Source: Sphingomonadaceae bacterium (GTDB taxonomy: Bacteria; Pseudomonadota; Alphaproteobacteria; Sphingomonadales; Sphingomonadaceae). From it: DNA of 57,573 nucleotides. Below are positions 1-7,628 of this stretch, piece after piece. The stretch is taken from assembly GCA_947476735.1 (NCBI GenBank), contig CANJRZ010000003.1:1-57573 (forward strand), read 5' to 3'. Position 1 is the first letter of the stretch. The number at the start of each line of letters is the position of its first letter. The position numbers and the translations under genes were made by a program. The notes under the pieces are model-generated. The model was not told where the DNA came from and did no database searches. It saw only the letters and a program-made list of their open reading frames with translations.

Positions 1-1146
1 CCGGCCGATCCGGGCCGTTGGGAGACGGTGATCGCGGGTTCGGACGGCGTCTATATCCGGGGCCTCACCAGCTTTGCGAAGCACCTGGCGCTGACCGAGC
101 GGGTCGACGGCCTCGATCAGATCCGGCTGCGTGCCTATGACGGCAGCGAGCATCGCGTCGCCTTCCCCGAGGCGAGCTATACCGCGAGCCTGGGCAGCAA
201 CCCTGAATATGATCCGCCTGCCTATCGGCTCCATTATGCCTCGATGGTGACGCCGCAGACGGTGTTCGACTATGATCCCGCTACGCGAATGCTGACGACG
301 CTCAAGGTTCAGCAGATCCCGTCGGGCTATGATCCCTCACGTTACGCGACTGAGCGGCTGATGGTGCCCGCGCGCGACGGCAAAATGATCCCGGTCTCGG
401 TGCTCTTCCCGAAGGACTTCCCCCGTGACGGATCGGGCAAGCTCTTCCTCTATGGCTACGGCGCCTATGGCCACGCGATCCCGCCGGGCTTTTCGACCGT
501 GCGTCTGTCGATGGTCGATCGTGGATGGGCCTATGCGATCGCGCATATCCGGGGCGGCGACGATCTCGGCTATGACTGGTACCTGAAGGGCAAGGCCGAG
601 CATCGCTGGAACACCTTCCGCGACTTTTCCGATGCCGCGCGCGGGCTGATCGCGGCGGGCTTCAGCAGCGCCGGCAAGATCGCGATCAATGGCGGCTCGG
701 CGGGCGGCGAACTGATGGGCGTGGTCGCCAACACCGATCCCGAGCTGTGGGGCGCGGTCGTCGCAGACGTGCCTTTTGTCGATGTGCTGAATACGATGCA
801 GGATGAAAGCCTGCCGCTAACTCCGGGCGAATGGCCCGAATGGGGCAACCCGATCACCGACAAGGCGGCGTTCGAGCTGATCCACAGCTACAGCCCCTAT
901 GAGAATGTCGCAGCGAAGGATTACCCGCCGATGCTGATCACCGGCGGCCTGAACGATCCCCGCGTCACCTATTGGGAGCCGGCCAAATGGGCGGCGAAGC
1001 TGCGCGCGACCAAGACCGACGACAATCTGTTGCTGCTCAAGATCAACATGGGCGCCGGGCATGGCGGCAAATCGGGGCGCTATGATTCGCTGAAGGAAGA
1101 TGCCGAAGCCTATGCGTTCGTGCTGACCCAGATGGGTGAGTGCTGA
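1..1146 (+). CDS. ptrB: oligopeptidase B (S9 family), 3' part only
   Basis: Serine peptidase of the prolyl oligopeptidase family, which cleaves short peptides, in oligopeptidase B after Arg or Lys. The reading frame is open back to base 1, so the gene is cut by the window edge and the track's start at 28 is not the true start. What remains is the end of the beta-propeller and the whole alpha/beta-hydrolase domain. The nucleophile lies in GGSAGGELMG (Ser codon 697-699), the acidic residue in GGLNDPRVTYWEP and the catalytic His in GAGHGGKSGR. The stretch LPLTPGEWPEWGNP is typical of oligopeptidase B rather than true prolyl oligopeptidase. It ends 30 bp from the convergent ccmB gene; a C-run and G-run in that gap could form a weak terminator. 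The family is certain, the substrate preference is inferred. Confidence 0.88.
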   Translation, partial: PADPGRWETVIAGSDGVYIRGLTSFAKHLALTERVDGLDQIRLRAYDGSEHRVAFPEASYTASLGSNPEYDPPAYRLHYASMVTPQTVFDYDPATRMLTTLKVQQIPSGYDPSRYATERLMVPARDGKMIPVSVLFPKDFPRDGSGKLFLYGYGAYGHAIPPGFSTVRLSMVDRGWAYAIAHIRGGDDLGYDWYLKGKAEHRWNTFRDFSDAARGLIAAGFSSAGKIAINGGSAGGELMGVVANTDPELWGAVVADVPFVDVLNTMQDESLPLTPGEWPEWGNPITDKAAFELIHSYSPYENVAAKDYPPMLITGGLNDPRVTYWEPAKWAAKLRATKTDDNLLLLKINMGAGHGGKSGRYDSLKEDAEAYAFVLTQMGEC

Positions 1147-1176
1147 ACCCCCTTTTCGCTGGGGGGGGACGATCTT

Positions 1177-1824
1177 TTAGTCCCGCCCAGCCTGCATTGC
1201 CGCCCCCGCCGCGAACGGCGCCATTGCGATCAAGGCCAGCGCAGTCGCGGCGAGTAGTTTGAGCGCGCCCATTCCGTCCTGTCCCAGTGCGCCGGCGCCG
1301 AAGATCAGCAGCGGCACCGCCAGAGGCAGCATCACGAGACCCGCCAGCGCGCCGGCGCCGCGCAGGCCGAGCGTCAATGCGCTGGTCATCACGCCGAGGG
1401 CAGCGAGGGCAGGGGTACCGATCGCGAGGCCGAGCTCGAGCCTCGTCAGCACATCGCCATCCAGCTTTAGAAGCGCCGCGGCAGGGAAGGCTGCGATCAT
1501 CAGCGGCGGGCCGAAGCCCAGCCAGTGGGCGGCGATCTTGGCTGTGGCGATCCCCTCGTCGGAGAGGCCGCGCACCGCATATTGATCGAGCACGCCGCTT
1601 TCGGCATCGGGTGCGATCAGCCGGTCGACCGGGAGCAATGCCGCGAGCAAGGCGGCCATCCACAGCGCACCGCCGCCAACCCGGGCGAGCAGCGGCCCAT
1701 CCGGGCCGACCGCGAAGGGGAAGAGCGTCGCGACCAGCAGGAAGAAGACGAGCGGGAGCATCGCGCCGCCGCCCTGATAGGCGATGCGCAGATCGCGCAG
1801 GACGATTGCCCCCCAGAGGTTCAT
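1177..1824 (-). CDS. ccmB: heme exporter membrane protein CcmB
   Basis: Membrane subunit of the CcmAB(C) ABC transporter used in system I cytochrome c maturation, which helps deliver heme to the periplasmic face. The 215-residue protein has about six hydrophobic segments and the usual CcmB opening with MNLWGAIVLRDLRIAYQ, then a conserved region around LLPVDRLIAPDAESGVLDQY. Length matches the family (about 220). Its ATG overlaps the ccmA stop by four bases (ATGA), so the two are translationally coupled. ccmC and later ccm genes are not downstream; the next gene is the convergent oligopeptidase. Confidence 0.9.
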   Translation of the reverse strand: MNLWGAIVLRDLRIAYQGGGAMLPLVFFLLVATLFPFAVGPDGPLLARVGGGALWMAALLAALLPVDRLIAPDAESGVLDQYAVRGLSDEGIATAKIAAHWLGFGPPLMIAAFPAAALLKLDGDVLTRLELGLAIGTPALAALGVMTSALTLGLRGAGALAGLVMLPLAVPLLIFGAGALGQDGMGALKLLAATALALIAMAPFAAGAAMQAGRD

Positions 1825-2408
1825 CGCACCGTTCCCAGCGGGATCTCGACCGCTCCGGGCAAGGCGAGCGGCTGGTGGGTCGCTGCCATGACGATGCCGC
1901 CCCGCGCTCGATGTGCGGTCATAGCCGTTCCGAGCCGATCGAGCGCAGCGGTGTCGAGGCCGTTGCCGGGTTCATCGAGCAGCCAGATCGCAGCCCTGCC
2001 CGCTATTACCCGGGCAAGCGCGGCGCGCTTGCGCTGGCCGGTCGAGAGCATTCGCACCGGCACCTCGGCGAGGTTGGCGATCCCCATCGCATCGAGGGCG
2101 CCTACGACCTCGCTTCGGCCGACCCCGTCGAGCTTTGCCCAGAAGAGCAGCGCCCCGGCGAGCGGCAGCCGTGCATCGAGCGCCGCCGCCTCACCCGCGA
2201 AGGCGACACCCCCATCACGTTCGATCTTGCCCGCCGACGCCGCCAGCAATCCGCACGCGATCCGCATCAGACTCGACTTGCCGGCGCCGTTGGGACCCGT
2301 CAGCAGCGCCGCTTCGCCCTTGCCCAGCGCGAAATTCATGTCCTCGAACAGCAGCCGCTCGCCGCGTAGGCAGGCGACATGCTCGAATTTGAGCCGTGCC
2401 GGGATCAA
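1821..2408 (-). CDS. ccmA: heme exporter ATPase CcmA
   Basis: ATP-binding subunit of the CcmAB heme ABC transporter at the cytoplasmic face of the inner membrane. Walker A is GPNGAGKSS, the ABC signature is LSTGQRKR and Walker B is WLLDEPGNGLD, in normal order within 195 residues. The start codon is TTG (rc of caa at 2406-2408), preceded by GAGGAA; no ATG lies between it and Walker A. It overlaps both neighbours by four bases (metallopeptidase before, ccmB after), which shows one transcript. The LSTGQ form of the signature is usual in CcmA. Confidence 0.92.
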   Translation of the reverse strand: MIPARLKFEHVACLRGERLLFEDMNFALGKGEAALLTGPNGAGKSSLMRIACGLLAASAGKIERDGGVAFAGEAAALDARLPLAGALLFWAKLDGVGRSEVVGALDAMGIANLAEVPVRMLSTGQRKRAALARVIAGRAAIWLLDEPGNGLDTAALDRLGTAMTAHRARGGIVMAATHQPLALPGAVEIPLGTVR

Positions 2409-2836
2409 CCGGCCAGTTCCTCGAGCCGGCGCATGTCTTCATCGGACAGGCCGAAATGGTGGCCGATTTCGTGGATCACGACATGCGCTACCAGCGCTTC
2501 GAGAGTAACCCCGCTCTCGCACCATTCATCGAGGATCGCGCGGCGATAGAGATGGATCATGTCGGGCATCGTGCCGCTATGATCGACCGACTTGGCGCCG
2601 AGCGGAAGGCCGCGATAGAGACCGGTCAGTTCGAACGGGCTTTCGATAGCCATTTCTTCGAGGGTTTCGTCATCTGCGAATTCCTCAATGTGAAGGACGA
2701 CATTGCCGAGGTGCGTGGCGAACTCGGCCGGCAGCTTCGCGATCGTCGCGCGCGCAATCGCCTCGATCCGCTCCGCGCCCGGCGCCAGGGTTTGACCTTC
2801 GCTCATCGAAGCGCGACATAAAGGCGAATATGTCAT
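2405..2836 (-). CDS. metallopeptidase family protein (zincin-like)
   Basis: Small predicted zinc metallopeptidase of the DUF1025/Zincin_1 type. The C-terminal HEIGHHFGLSDEDM contains the HExxH zinc motif plus a third His and the GLSDED tail typical of this family. No signal peptide or membrane segment is visible, so it is probably cytoplasmic; its substrate is unknown. The track start gives MTYSPLCRAS before a second in-frame Met (MSEGQTLAPG, start at 2806). Neither has a clear ribosome binding site, and the shorter form (133 residues) is at least as likely. Its stop overlaps the ccmA start, making it the first gene of the ccmAB operon. Confidence 0.8.
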   Translation of the reverse strand: MTYSPLCRASMSEGQTLAPGAERIEAIARATIAKLPAEFATHLGNVVLHIEEFADDETLEEMAIESPFELTGLYRGLPLGAKSVDHSGTMPDMIHLYRRAILDEWCESGVTLEALVAHVVIHEIGHHFGLSDEDMRRLEELAG

Positions 2837-2958
2837 TCCGCCAGCGTGAGCGGTGACGATCCGATTGCATCGGATCGGCCGCTCACTTTCTATGTTGCCG
2901 CGATGTCCGAGTCGGCAGATGAACCATCTGCCTTGACATCGCTTTGGAGGATATCGCC

Positions 2959-3252
2959 ATGCCGATCGAGCAACTCAGCGACGAGGAACGCGCCGACGCC
3001 CTGGATGGCCTGCCCGACTGGGATTATGACGAGGCCCGCGACGCGATCAGCCGCCGCTTCACCTTCCCCGACTTCTCGGCCGCCTTCGCCTTCATGACCC
3101 GTGTCGCGCTGCTCGCCGAGAAGCATGACCATCATCCCGAGTGGTCGAATGTTTGGAATCGGGTCGACGTTTTGCTGACGACGCATGATGCGGGTGGACT
3201 ATCGCATCGCGACGTTGCGATGGCTGAGGCGATCGAGGGTCTGGTGGAGTAG
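2959..3252 (+). CDS. phhB: 4a-hydroxytetrahydrobiopterin dehydratase
   Basis: Pterin-4a-carbinolamine dehydratase, which regenerates the pterin cofactor of aromatic amino acid hydroxylases. The 97-residue product has the family signature EKHDHHPEW and the later [10 protein letters not shown] motif, where the conserved His residues bind the pterin. The track begins at a TTG at 2944, but the ATG at 2959 sits nine bases after a GGAGG at 2946-2950 and gives the usual length, so I use it. It stands alone, divergent from the metallopeptidase-ccmAB operon; no phenylalanine hydroxylase gene is nearby. Confidence 0.92.
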   Translation: MPIEQLSDEERADALDGLPDWDYDEARDAISRRFTFPDFSAAFAFMTRVALLAEKHDHHPEWSNVWNRVDVLLTTHDAGGLSHRDVAMAEAIEGLVE

Positions 3253-3306
3253 ATCATGATGTGCCGGAGCGAACGACTGCTTCCCCGCTCTTAGCGGGCT
3301 CAAGAA

Positions 3307-4173
3307 TTAATCCCGCCGCCACCGCGCGAAAATAGCCGTCGGCAGTAAGAGCCCGCGCGCTTCCTCGCGCACCGCCATCTCGCCCACCTCCACCGTGCCG
3401 CCGAGACCGGCCATCGCCTGGCTCAGCAGCTCGCCGATCGCCAGCGCCGACATGCGGATCGCGTAGACGGTGAGAACGAGGAATTTGGAGTTCGCGTCGA
3501 GCAGCGCACGGCAGTCGGCGATCAGGGCGGGGAGATGCTCCTCCAGCCGCCAGACCTCGCCATTGGGGCCACGGCCGAATTTGGGCGGATCGAGGAAGAT
3601 GCCGTCATAGCGGCGGCCGCGGCGGACTTCGCGGGCGGTGAATTTGGCGGCGTCGTCGACCATCCAGCGGATCGGGCGGTCGGCCATGTCGCTGAGGAAG
3701 GCATTGGCCCTGGCGGCGTCGACCGATTTCTTGGATGCATCGACATGAGTGAGCTTCGCGCCCTTCGCGGCGAGCGCCAGCGTGCCGACGCCGGTATAGC
3801 CGAACAGGTTCATCACCTCGTCGCCCTCGCCGGTGCGGTCGCGCATCCATTGCCATTGCGGCGCCATGTCGGGGAAGAAGGCGAGGTGGCGGAACGGCGT
3901 GTTCTGCGCGGTGAAGCGGACCTCCTCCCAGCGCATGTGCCAGCCGGCATAGGGCACGTCGCGCGACAAATGCCATTTGCCGCCGCCATCCTCGTCCGAC
4001 GCGCCGATGAAGTCGCCATCGGCTTCCCAGTTGGACGAGGCGGGGGCCCACATCGCCTGCGGCTCGGGGCGGATGAATCGGAAGCGGCCATAGCGTTCGA
4101 GCTTGCGGCCATGGCCGGAGTCGACGAGGCCGTAATCCTCCCAGGGTTCGGTGACGAGGGTGAGGAGGGTCAT
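3307..4173 (-). CDS. class I SAM-dependent methyltransferase (rRNA m5C-type fold)
   Basis: Predicted S-adenosylmethionine methyltransferase resembling the catalytic half of RlmI/RlmK-type 23S rRNA enzymes. The SAM-binding motif I is NLFGYTGVGTLALAAKGA, followed by the acidic loop HVDASKKSVDAARAN, and motif IV is LDPPKFGRG, a form seen in RNA and nucleotide base methyltransferases. At 288 residues it lacks the N-terminal PUA domain of full RlmI. The start ATG at 4171-4173 is followed at once by MTLLTLVTEPWEDY, a conserved opening in this group. The exact target is not decided by the sequence. It is transcribed alone, with a repeat element directly upstream. Confidence 0.8.
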   Translation of the reverse strand: MTLLTLVTEPWEDYGLVDSGHGRKLERYGRFRFIRPEPQAMWAPASSNWEADGDFIGASDEDGGGKWHLSRDVPYAGWHMRWEEVRFTAQNTPFRHLAFFPDMAPQWQWMRDRTGEGDEVMNLFGYTGVGTLALAAKGAKLTHVDASKKSVDAARANAFLSDMADRPIRWMVDDAAKFTAREVRRGRRYDGIFLDPPKFGRGPNGEVWRLEEHLPALIADCRALLDANSKFLVLTVYAIRMSALAIGELLSQAMAGLGGTVEVGEMAVREEARGLLLPTAIFARWRRD

Positions 4174-4184
4174 TAGCCTATTCC

Positions 4185-4273
4185 GTCATTCCGGCTGAGG
4201 CCGGAATCTCAGGCGGCGGGGAGACGAGGGCGGGGCAGGAGCCGACCGAGATCCCGGCCTTCGCCGGGATGAC
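4185..4273. repeat. BIME-like paired inverted repeat, copy 1
   Basis: Two inverted units face each other. The left arm is GTCATTCCGGCTGAGGCCGG followed by AATCTCAGG; the right arm, read on the minus strand, is GTCATCCCGGCGAAGGCCGG followed by GATCTCGG. Each unit is itself a short hairpin, and the pair can form one long stem over an approximately 30-bp spacer. A second copy with the same layout lies at 9748-9830. This matches the extragenic palindromic repeats common in sphingomonad genomes. It occupies most of the gap between the methyltransferase and M16 peptidase genes. Confidence 0.8.
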
Positions 4274-4305
4274 GACCTGGGGGGAGCGCGAAGGCGCCCG
4301 CCCGC

Positions 4306-5538
4306 TCACGCCGCGGCCTTGAGCGCTGGCCCCACCGTCGCCAGCGTTTCGGGGCGTTCCAGCAGACGGGTGCCGACCGCGCGGACCTGCTCCAGCGTGC
4401 AGGCGTCGATCCGGGCCATGATTGTTTCGGTAGCAAGCGGGCGGCCATGGGCGAGGGTCTGGAATCCCATCCGGTCGGCGCGGCCCTGGACCGATTCGAG
4501 CGTCATCAGGATGGTGGCGCGGATCTGGGCCTTGGCGCGGGCCAGTTCCTGCTCGGTGAAGCCGGCTGCAGCTTCGCGCATCAGGTCGCGCGACAGATCG
4601 GTGGCGAACTGCGCCTCTTTCCGGGCCGTCGCAAGATAGACGGTGAGCATCCCGGTGTCGCGCCAGGCCGAGACCGAGCTGCCGATCGAGTAGGCGAGTC
4701 CGCGATCCTCGCGGACCGACTGGAACAGTCGCGACGAACTGCCTTCTCCCGCCGCCTGGCTGAACAGCATCAAGGGATAATAGTCCGCGTCGAAATAGCT
4801 CACGCCCTCATAGCCGAAGAGAATGTGGGCCGATTCGAGCCGCCGCCGTTCGACGAAGCTGCCGCCCGCGTAAGCGGCGGGCTGGGGTACGGGGCGCGGC
4901 GCGTGTTCCATGTCGCCGAAACGCGCGTCGGCAAGTTCGACAAGCTGGCCGACGTCGATCTTGCCTGCGGCCGCCAGCACCATTGCTTCGGGCCGGTAAT
5001 GCTTGCGCGTCCAGCCCTGCAGATCGTCGACGGAGATGGTCGCAATGCTGGCCTCTTCGCCGAGGATCGGCCGGCCGAAGGCCTGGCCCGGCCAGGCGGT
5101 GCTGTGGAAATGGTCGTTGATGATATCGTCGGGCAGGTCACGGGCCTCGCCAAGCTCCTGCAGCACGACGTCCTTCTCGCGGGCAAGGTCGCCAGCGTCA
5201 AAATGCGGCTTGCGGACGAGATCGGCAATAAGTTCGACACCAAGGTCAAGATGCTCGGCGAGCAGCCTGGCCTGGAAGGCGGTCTGGTCGCGCGAGGTGA
5301 AGGCGTTGAGATAGCCGCCGACATTCTCGACGGCTTCGGAGATTTGCCGCGCGTTGCGGCCGCCTGCACCCTTGAACACCATATGCTCGAACAGATGGGC
5401 GAGCCCGTTGGTCCGCGCCTCCTCGTGCCGTGCACCGCAATCGACGTGGAGGCTGACCGCCAGGGTGCCGACGCTGTCCATCGGATCGGCAACGATCGTG
5501 AAGCCGTTGGCCAGCCGGTGGAGGTGCGGGCCATTCAT
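4306..5538 (-). CDS. M16 family zinc peptidase (processing-peptidase-like)
   Basis: Metallopeptidase with the inverted zinc motif HxxEH, seen as HLFEHMVFKG near residue 50, with the downstream Glu in the region following GGYLNAFTSRDQTAF. It resembles the mitochondrial processing peptidase beta subunit and the bacterial single-chain M16B group. It is 410 residues with two homologous halves, as expected. The track ORF begins 50 codons earlier inside thrC, but that extension has no family resemblance; MNGPHLHRLANGFTIV from the ATG at 5538 is the usual start. Only four bases separate it from the thrC stop, so it is cotranscribed with thrC, a pairing common in alphaproteobacteria. There is no signal peptide. 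Confidence 0.9.
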   Translation of the reverse strand: MNGPHLHRLANGFTIVADPMDSVGTLAVSLHVDCGARHEEARTNGLAHLFEHMVFKGAGGRNARQISEAVENVGGYLNAFTSRDQTAFQARLLAEHLDLGVELIADLVRKPHFDAGDLAREKDVVLQELGEARDLPDDIINDHFHSTAWPGQAFGRPILGEEASIATISVDDLQGWTRKHYRPEAMVLAAAGKIDVGQLVELADARFGDMEHAPRPVPQPAAYAGGSFVERRRLESAHILFGYEGVSYFDADYYPLMLFSQAAGEGSSSRLFQSVREDRGLAYSIGSSVSAWRDTGMLTVYLATARKEAQFATDLSRDLMREAAAGFTEQELARAKAQIRATILMTLESVQGRADRMGFQTLAHGRPLATETIMARIDACTLEQVRAVGTRLLERPETLATVGPALKAAA

Positions 5539-5542
5539 GGGA

Positions 5543-6940
5543 TCAGGCCTTGTCAGCTTGGTCGGCGATGAAGCCTTCGATTGCACCGATCTCGGCGGGC
5601 AATATGGTGTAGCGCTCCTGCCGCTCGAACAATTCTCCGATCCGGGACGGCAGGGTCGGCCGGATGCCCGTTGCCCGCTCGACCGCATCGCCGAACTTCG
5701 CCGGGTGGGCGGTCGCGAGGGTCACCACCGGGATAGAGGGATCGAGCATTGCGTCCTGTGCGGCCGCGAGGCCGATCGCGCTGTGCGGATCGATCGTTTC
5801 TCCCGCCTTGTCATAGGCCCAGCGCATCGCGAGCTGCATCCGGTCCGCGTCGACCCGGGTGCTGCTGAACAGACCGGCGGCCTCGTCGCGCATGCCTTGC
5901 GACAACTGGAGGCGCTTGTTCGTCTCGAAACCCTTCATCGACGCGGCGAGCGCGTCTCCGTCGCGGCCGTGGAGATCGAACAGCAGCCGCTCGAAGTTCG
6001 AGCTGACCTGTATGTCCATCGAGGGCGCCGCAGTCGGCGTTACCGAGCCGACCGAATAGTCGCCGGCAGAGAGCGCGCGGTGAAGGATGTCGTTGACGTT
6101 GGTGGCGACAATCAAGCGCTCGATCGGCAACCCCATCCGCGCTGCGACATAGCCGGCGAAGACATCGCCGAAATTGCCGGTCGGCACCGAGAAGGCGACC
6201 TTGCGATCGGGCGAACCGAGCTGCACCGCGGAATAGAAATAATAGACGATCTGGGCCATCAGCCGGGCCCAGTTGATCGAATTGACCGCCGACAGGTTGA
6301 ACTGGCCGGCAAAGCTCTGGTGGGCGAACATCGCCTTCACCATCGCCTGGGCGTCGTCGAAACTGCCTTCGATGGCGATGTTATAAACATTGGGGGCGAG
6401 CACCGTCGTCATCTGCCGCCGCTGGACCTCGGACACGCGGCCCTTGGGGTGGAGCATGAAGATGTCGACCTTGGCGCGGCCGGCCAGCGCGTCGATCGCC
6501 GCCGAACCGGTGTCGCCGCTGGTAGCGCCGATGACGGTCAGATGGGTGTCGCGGTTGGCGAGGAAACGCTCGAACAGCAGCCCGAGCAGCTGGAGCGCCA
6601 CATCCTTGAAGGCGAGGGTCGGGCCGTGGAACAGTTCGAGCAGCCAGTGGCGATGATCGAGCTGCTTGAGCGGTACCACCGCCGCATGGGCGAAACGGCC
6701 ATAGGCGGCCTCGCACAGGCTCTTCAGCGCGGCGTCATCGAGCGCACCTGCGACGAATGGGCGCATGACGGCAACCGCAGTATCGACATAGGAGAGCCCG
6801 CGCAGCGCGGCGATGTCGGCCGTGCTGAAGCTCGGCCAGCTTTCGGGCACATAAAGGCCGCCGTCCGAGGCGAGGCCCGCGAGCGTGACGTCTTCGAATC
6901 CCAGGCGGGGCGCATGACCCCTCGTACTGACATAATGCAT
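5543..6940 (-). CDS. thrC: threonine synthase
   Basis: Pyridoxal-phosphate enzyme that converts O-phosphohomoserine to threonine, the last step of threonine synthesis. The 465-residue protein opens with MHYVSTRGHAPRLGFEDVTL, shows the PLP lysine in TLAFKDVALQLLG and the phosphate-binding GATSGDTGSAA. Length and layout are those of the long bacterial and fungal ThrC class. It is the first gene of a two-gene operon with the M16 peptidase. The 49-bp gap upstream, before the end of the next gene, must hold its promoter or lie within a readthrough transcript; I see no leader peptide or attenuator. Confidence 0.95.
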   Translation of the reverse strand: MHYVSTRGHAPRLGFEDVTLAGLASDGGLYVPESWPSFSTADIAALRGLSYVDTAVAVMRPFVAGALDDAALKSLCEAAYGRFAHAAVVPLKQLDHRHWLLELFHGPTLAFKDVALQLLGLLFERFLANRDTHLTVIGATSGDTGSAAIDALAGRAKVDIFMLHPKGRVSEVQRRQMTTVLAPNVYNIAIEGSFDDAQAMVKAMFAHQSFAGQFNLSAVNSINWARLMAQIVYYFYSAVQLGSPDRKVAFSVPTGNFGDVFAGYVAARMGLPIERLIVATNVNDILHRALSAGDYSVGSVTPTAAPSMDIQVSSNFERLLFDLHGRDGDALAASMKGFETNKRLQLSQGMRDEAAGLFSSTRVDADRMQLAMRWAYDKAGETIDPHSAIGLAAAQDAMLDPSIPVVTLATAHPAKFGDAVERATGIRPTLPSRIGELFERQERYTILPAEIGAIEGFIADQADKA

Positions 6941-6989
6941 GACCGGCGGCCCTTAGCCGGGCAGGAGGGATGCGGCAAGGCGATCGGGC

Positions 6990-7436
6990 CTAGAAAGCGA
7001 TGCCCACCGATACGCGCATGTCGTCGGCCGAGACTTCGCGATTCGGCTGGCCGGCGGGGATGGCGCGATACTTTCCGTAACTCGCGCCGACCGAGACCGG
7101 ACCGGTAATGGCCGGGGCTCTGACGCCCAGCCTGTTCTGGTCGACGGCGGTCTCACGCGAGCTATACCGATCCCGGGCCAGTTCGTTGGGGCCCAGCGAC
7201 ATACTCGCGCGCGATGGCGGCGCGGGCAGCCCGGCGAGCCGCTCGCGTTCCTCTTCCGCCGCCTTTTGCTTCAGGGCATCGGCTCCGACATTCTTCGGCG
7301 GAGCATAGAGGCGGAACTGGTCTCCCCAGTCGAGGACGACCGGCTGCGGGATATGCGGAATGCTTTCGCGCGTCGCAGGCTGTTGAGCCGCCACAGGCGT
7401 GGCCAGGACGAGCAGCAGGGCACCCAGGAACCGCAT
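6990..7436 (-). CDS. hypothetical secreted protein
   Basis: I do not recognise a named family. The 148-residue product opens with MRFLGALLLVLATPVAAQQ, a clear Sec signal peptide with an AxA-type cleavage site. The mature part is polar, with a charged helix-like stretch (ALKQKAAEEERERLAGL), a Ser/Ala-rich middle, and an end SADDMRVSVGIAF that closes in Phe as outer-membrane strands often do. The start at 7436 is chosen because GAGGAGG lies just ahead of it; the track's 277-residue ORF runs back into the argD region and is not credible. It is divergent from argD and stops 49 bp before thrC, so it may be cotranscribed with thrC. Confidence 0.72.
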   Translation of the reverse strand: MRFLGALLLVLATPVAAQQPATRESIPHIPQPVVLDWGDQFRLYAPPKNVGADALKQKAAEEERERLAGLPAPPSRASMSLGPNELARDRYSSRETAVDQNRLGVRAPAITGPVSVGASYGKYRAIPAGQPNREVSADDMRVSVGIAF

Positions 7437-7510
7437 GCCCTCCTCATAGCCGAATTCCGCCATTTCGAACAGCAACTGAAAGCCGTTTTCATGCCGATGC
7501 GACGAAGCGT

Positions 7511-7540
7511 TTGACGAGACTCGTACGACTTCACTATATG
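7511..7540 (+). promoter_or_regulatory. sigma70-type promoter of argD operon
   Basis: TTGACG (7511-7516) and TATATG (7535-7540) are separated by 18 bp, close to the consensus spacing. The expected transcription start is near 7547. The nearest downstream gene is argD. The predicted RNA would begin almost directly in a terminator-shaped hairpin at 7553-7576. Confidence 0.6.
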
Positions 7541-7552
7541 CGCGCTCCGACA

Positions 7553-7576
7553 GGCGGCCGGGATGGCCGCCTTTTT
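7553..7576 (+). terminator. terminator-shaped hairpin in argD leader
   Basis: GGCGGCC (7553-7559) and GGCCGCC (7565-7571) form a perfect 7-bp stem over a GGGAT-like loop and are followed by five T residues. It has all parts of an intrinsic terminator, but it lies about 10 bases after the predicted argD transcription start and 50 bases before the argD ATG. It could be an attenuator or a protective 5' hairpin. It cannot serve the gene to its left, which runs the other way. Confidence 0.65.
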
Positions 7577-7628
7577 GCGTTTTCGGAGCTCGTTCAACAC
7601 CGATCAGAAGGAAAGAGGAGTTTTTGTC

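Noticed and set aside
1147-1176. CCCCC..GGGGG between ptrB and ccmB as terminator
   Set aside because: The short run-to-run stem has no defined base-pair order and a poor T-run; recorded only in the ptrB entry.
5354-7108. 584-codon plus-strand ORF opposite thrC and the M16 gene
   Set aside because: Antisense to two recognised enzymes; no domain and no ribosome binding site.
7108-7308. Plus-strand frame opposite the secreted protein at 6990
   Set aside because: Shadow of the minus-strand gene that has a signal peptide and a strong Shine-Dalgarno.
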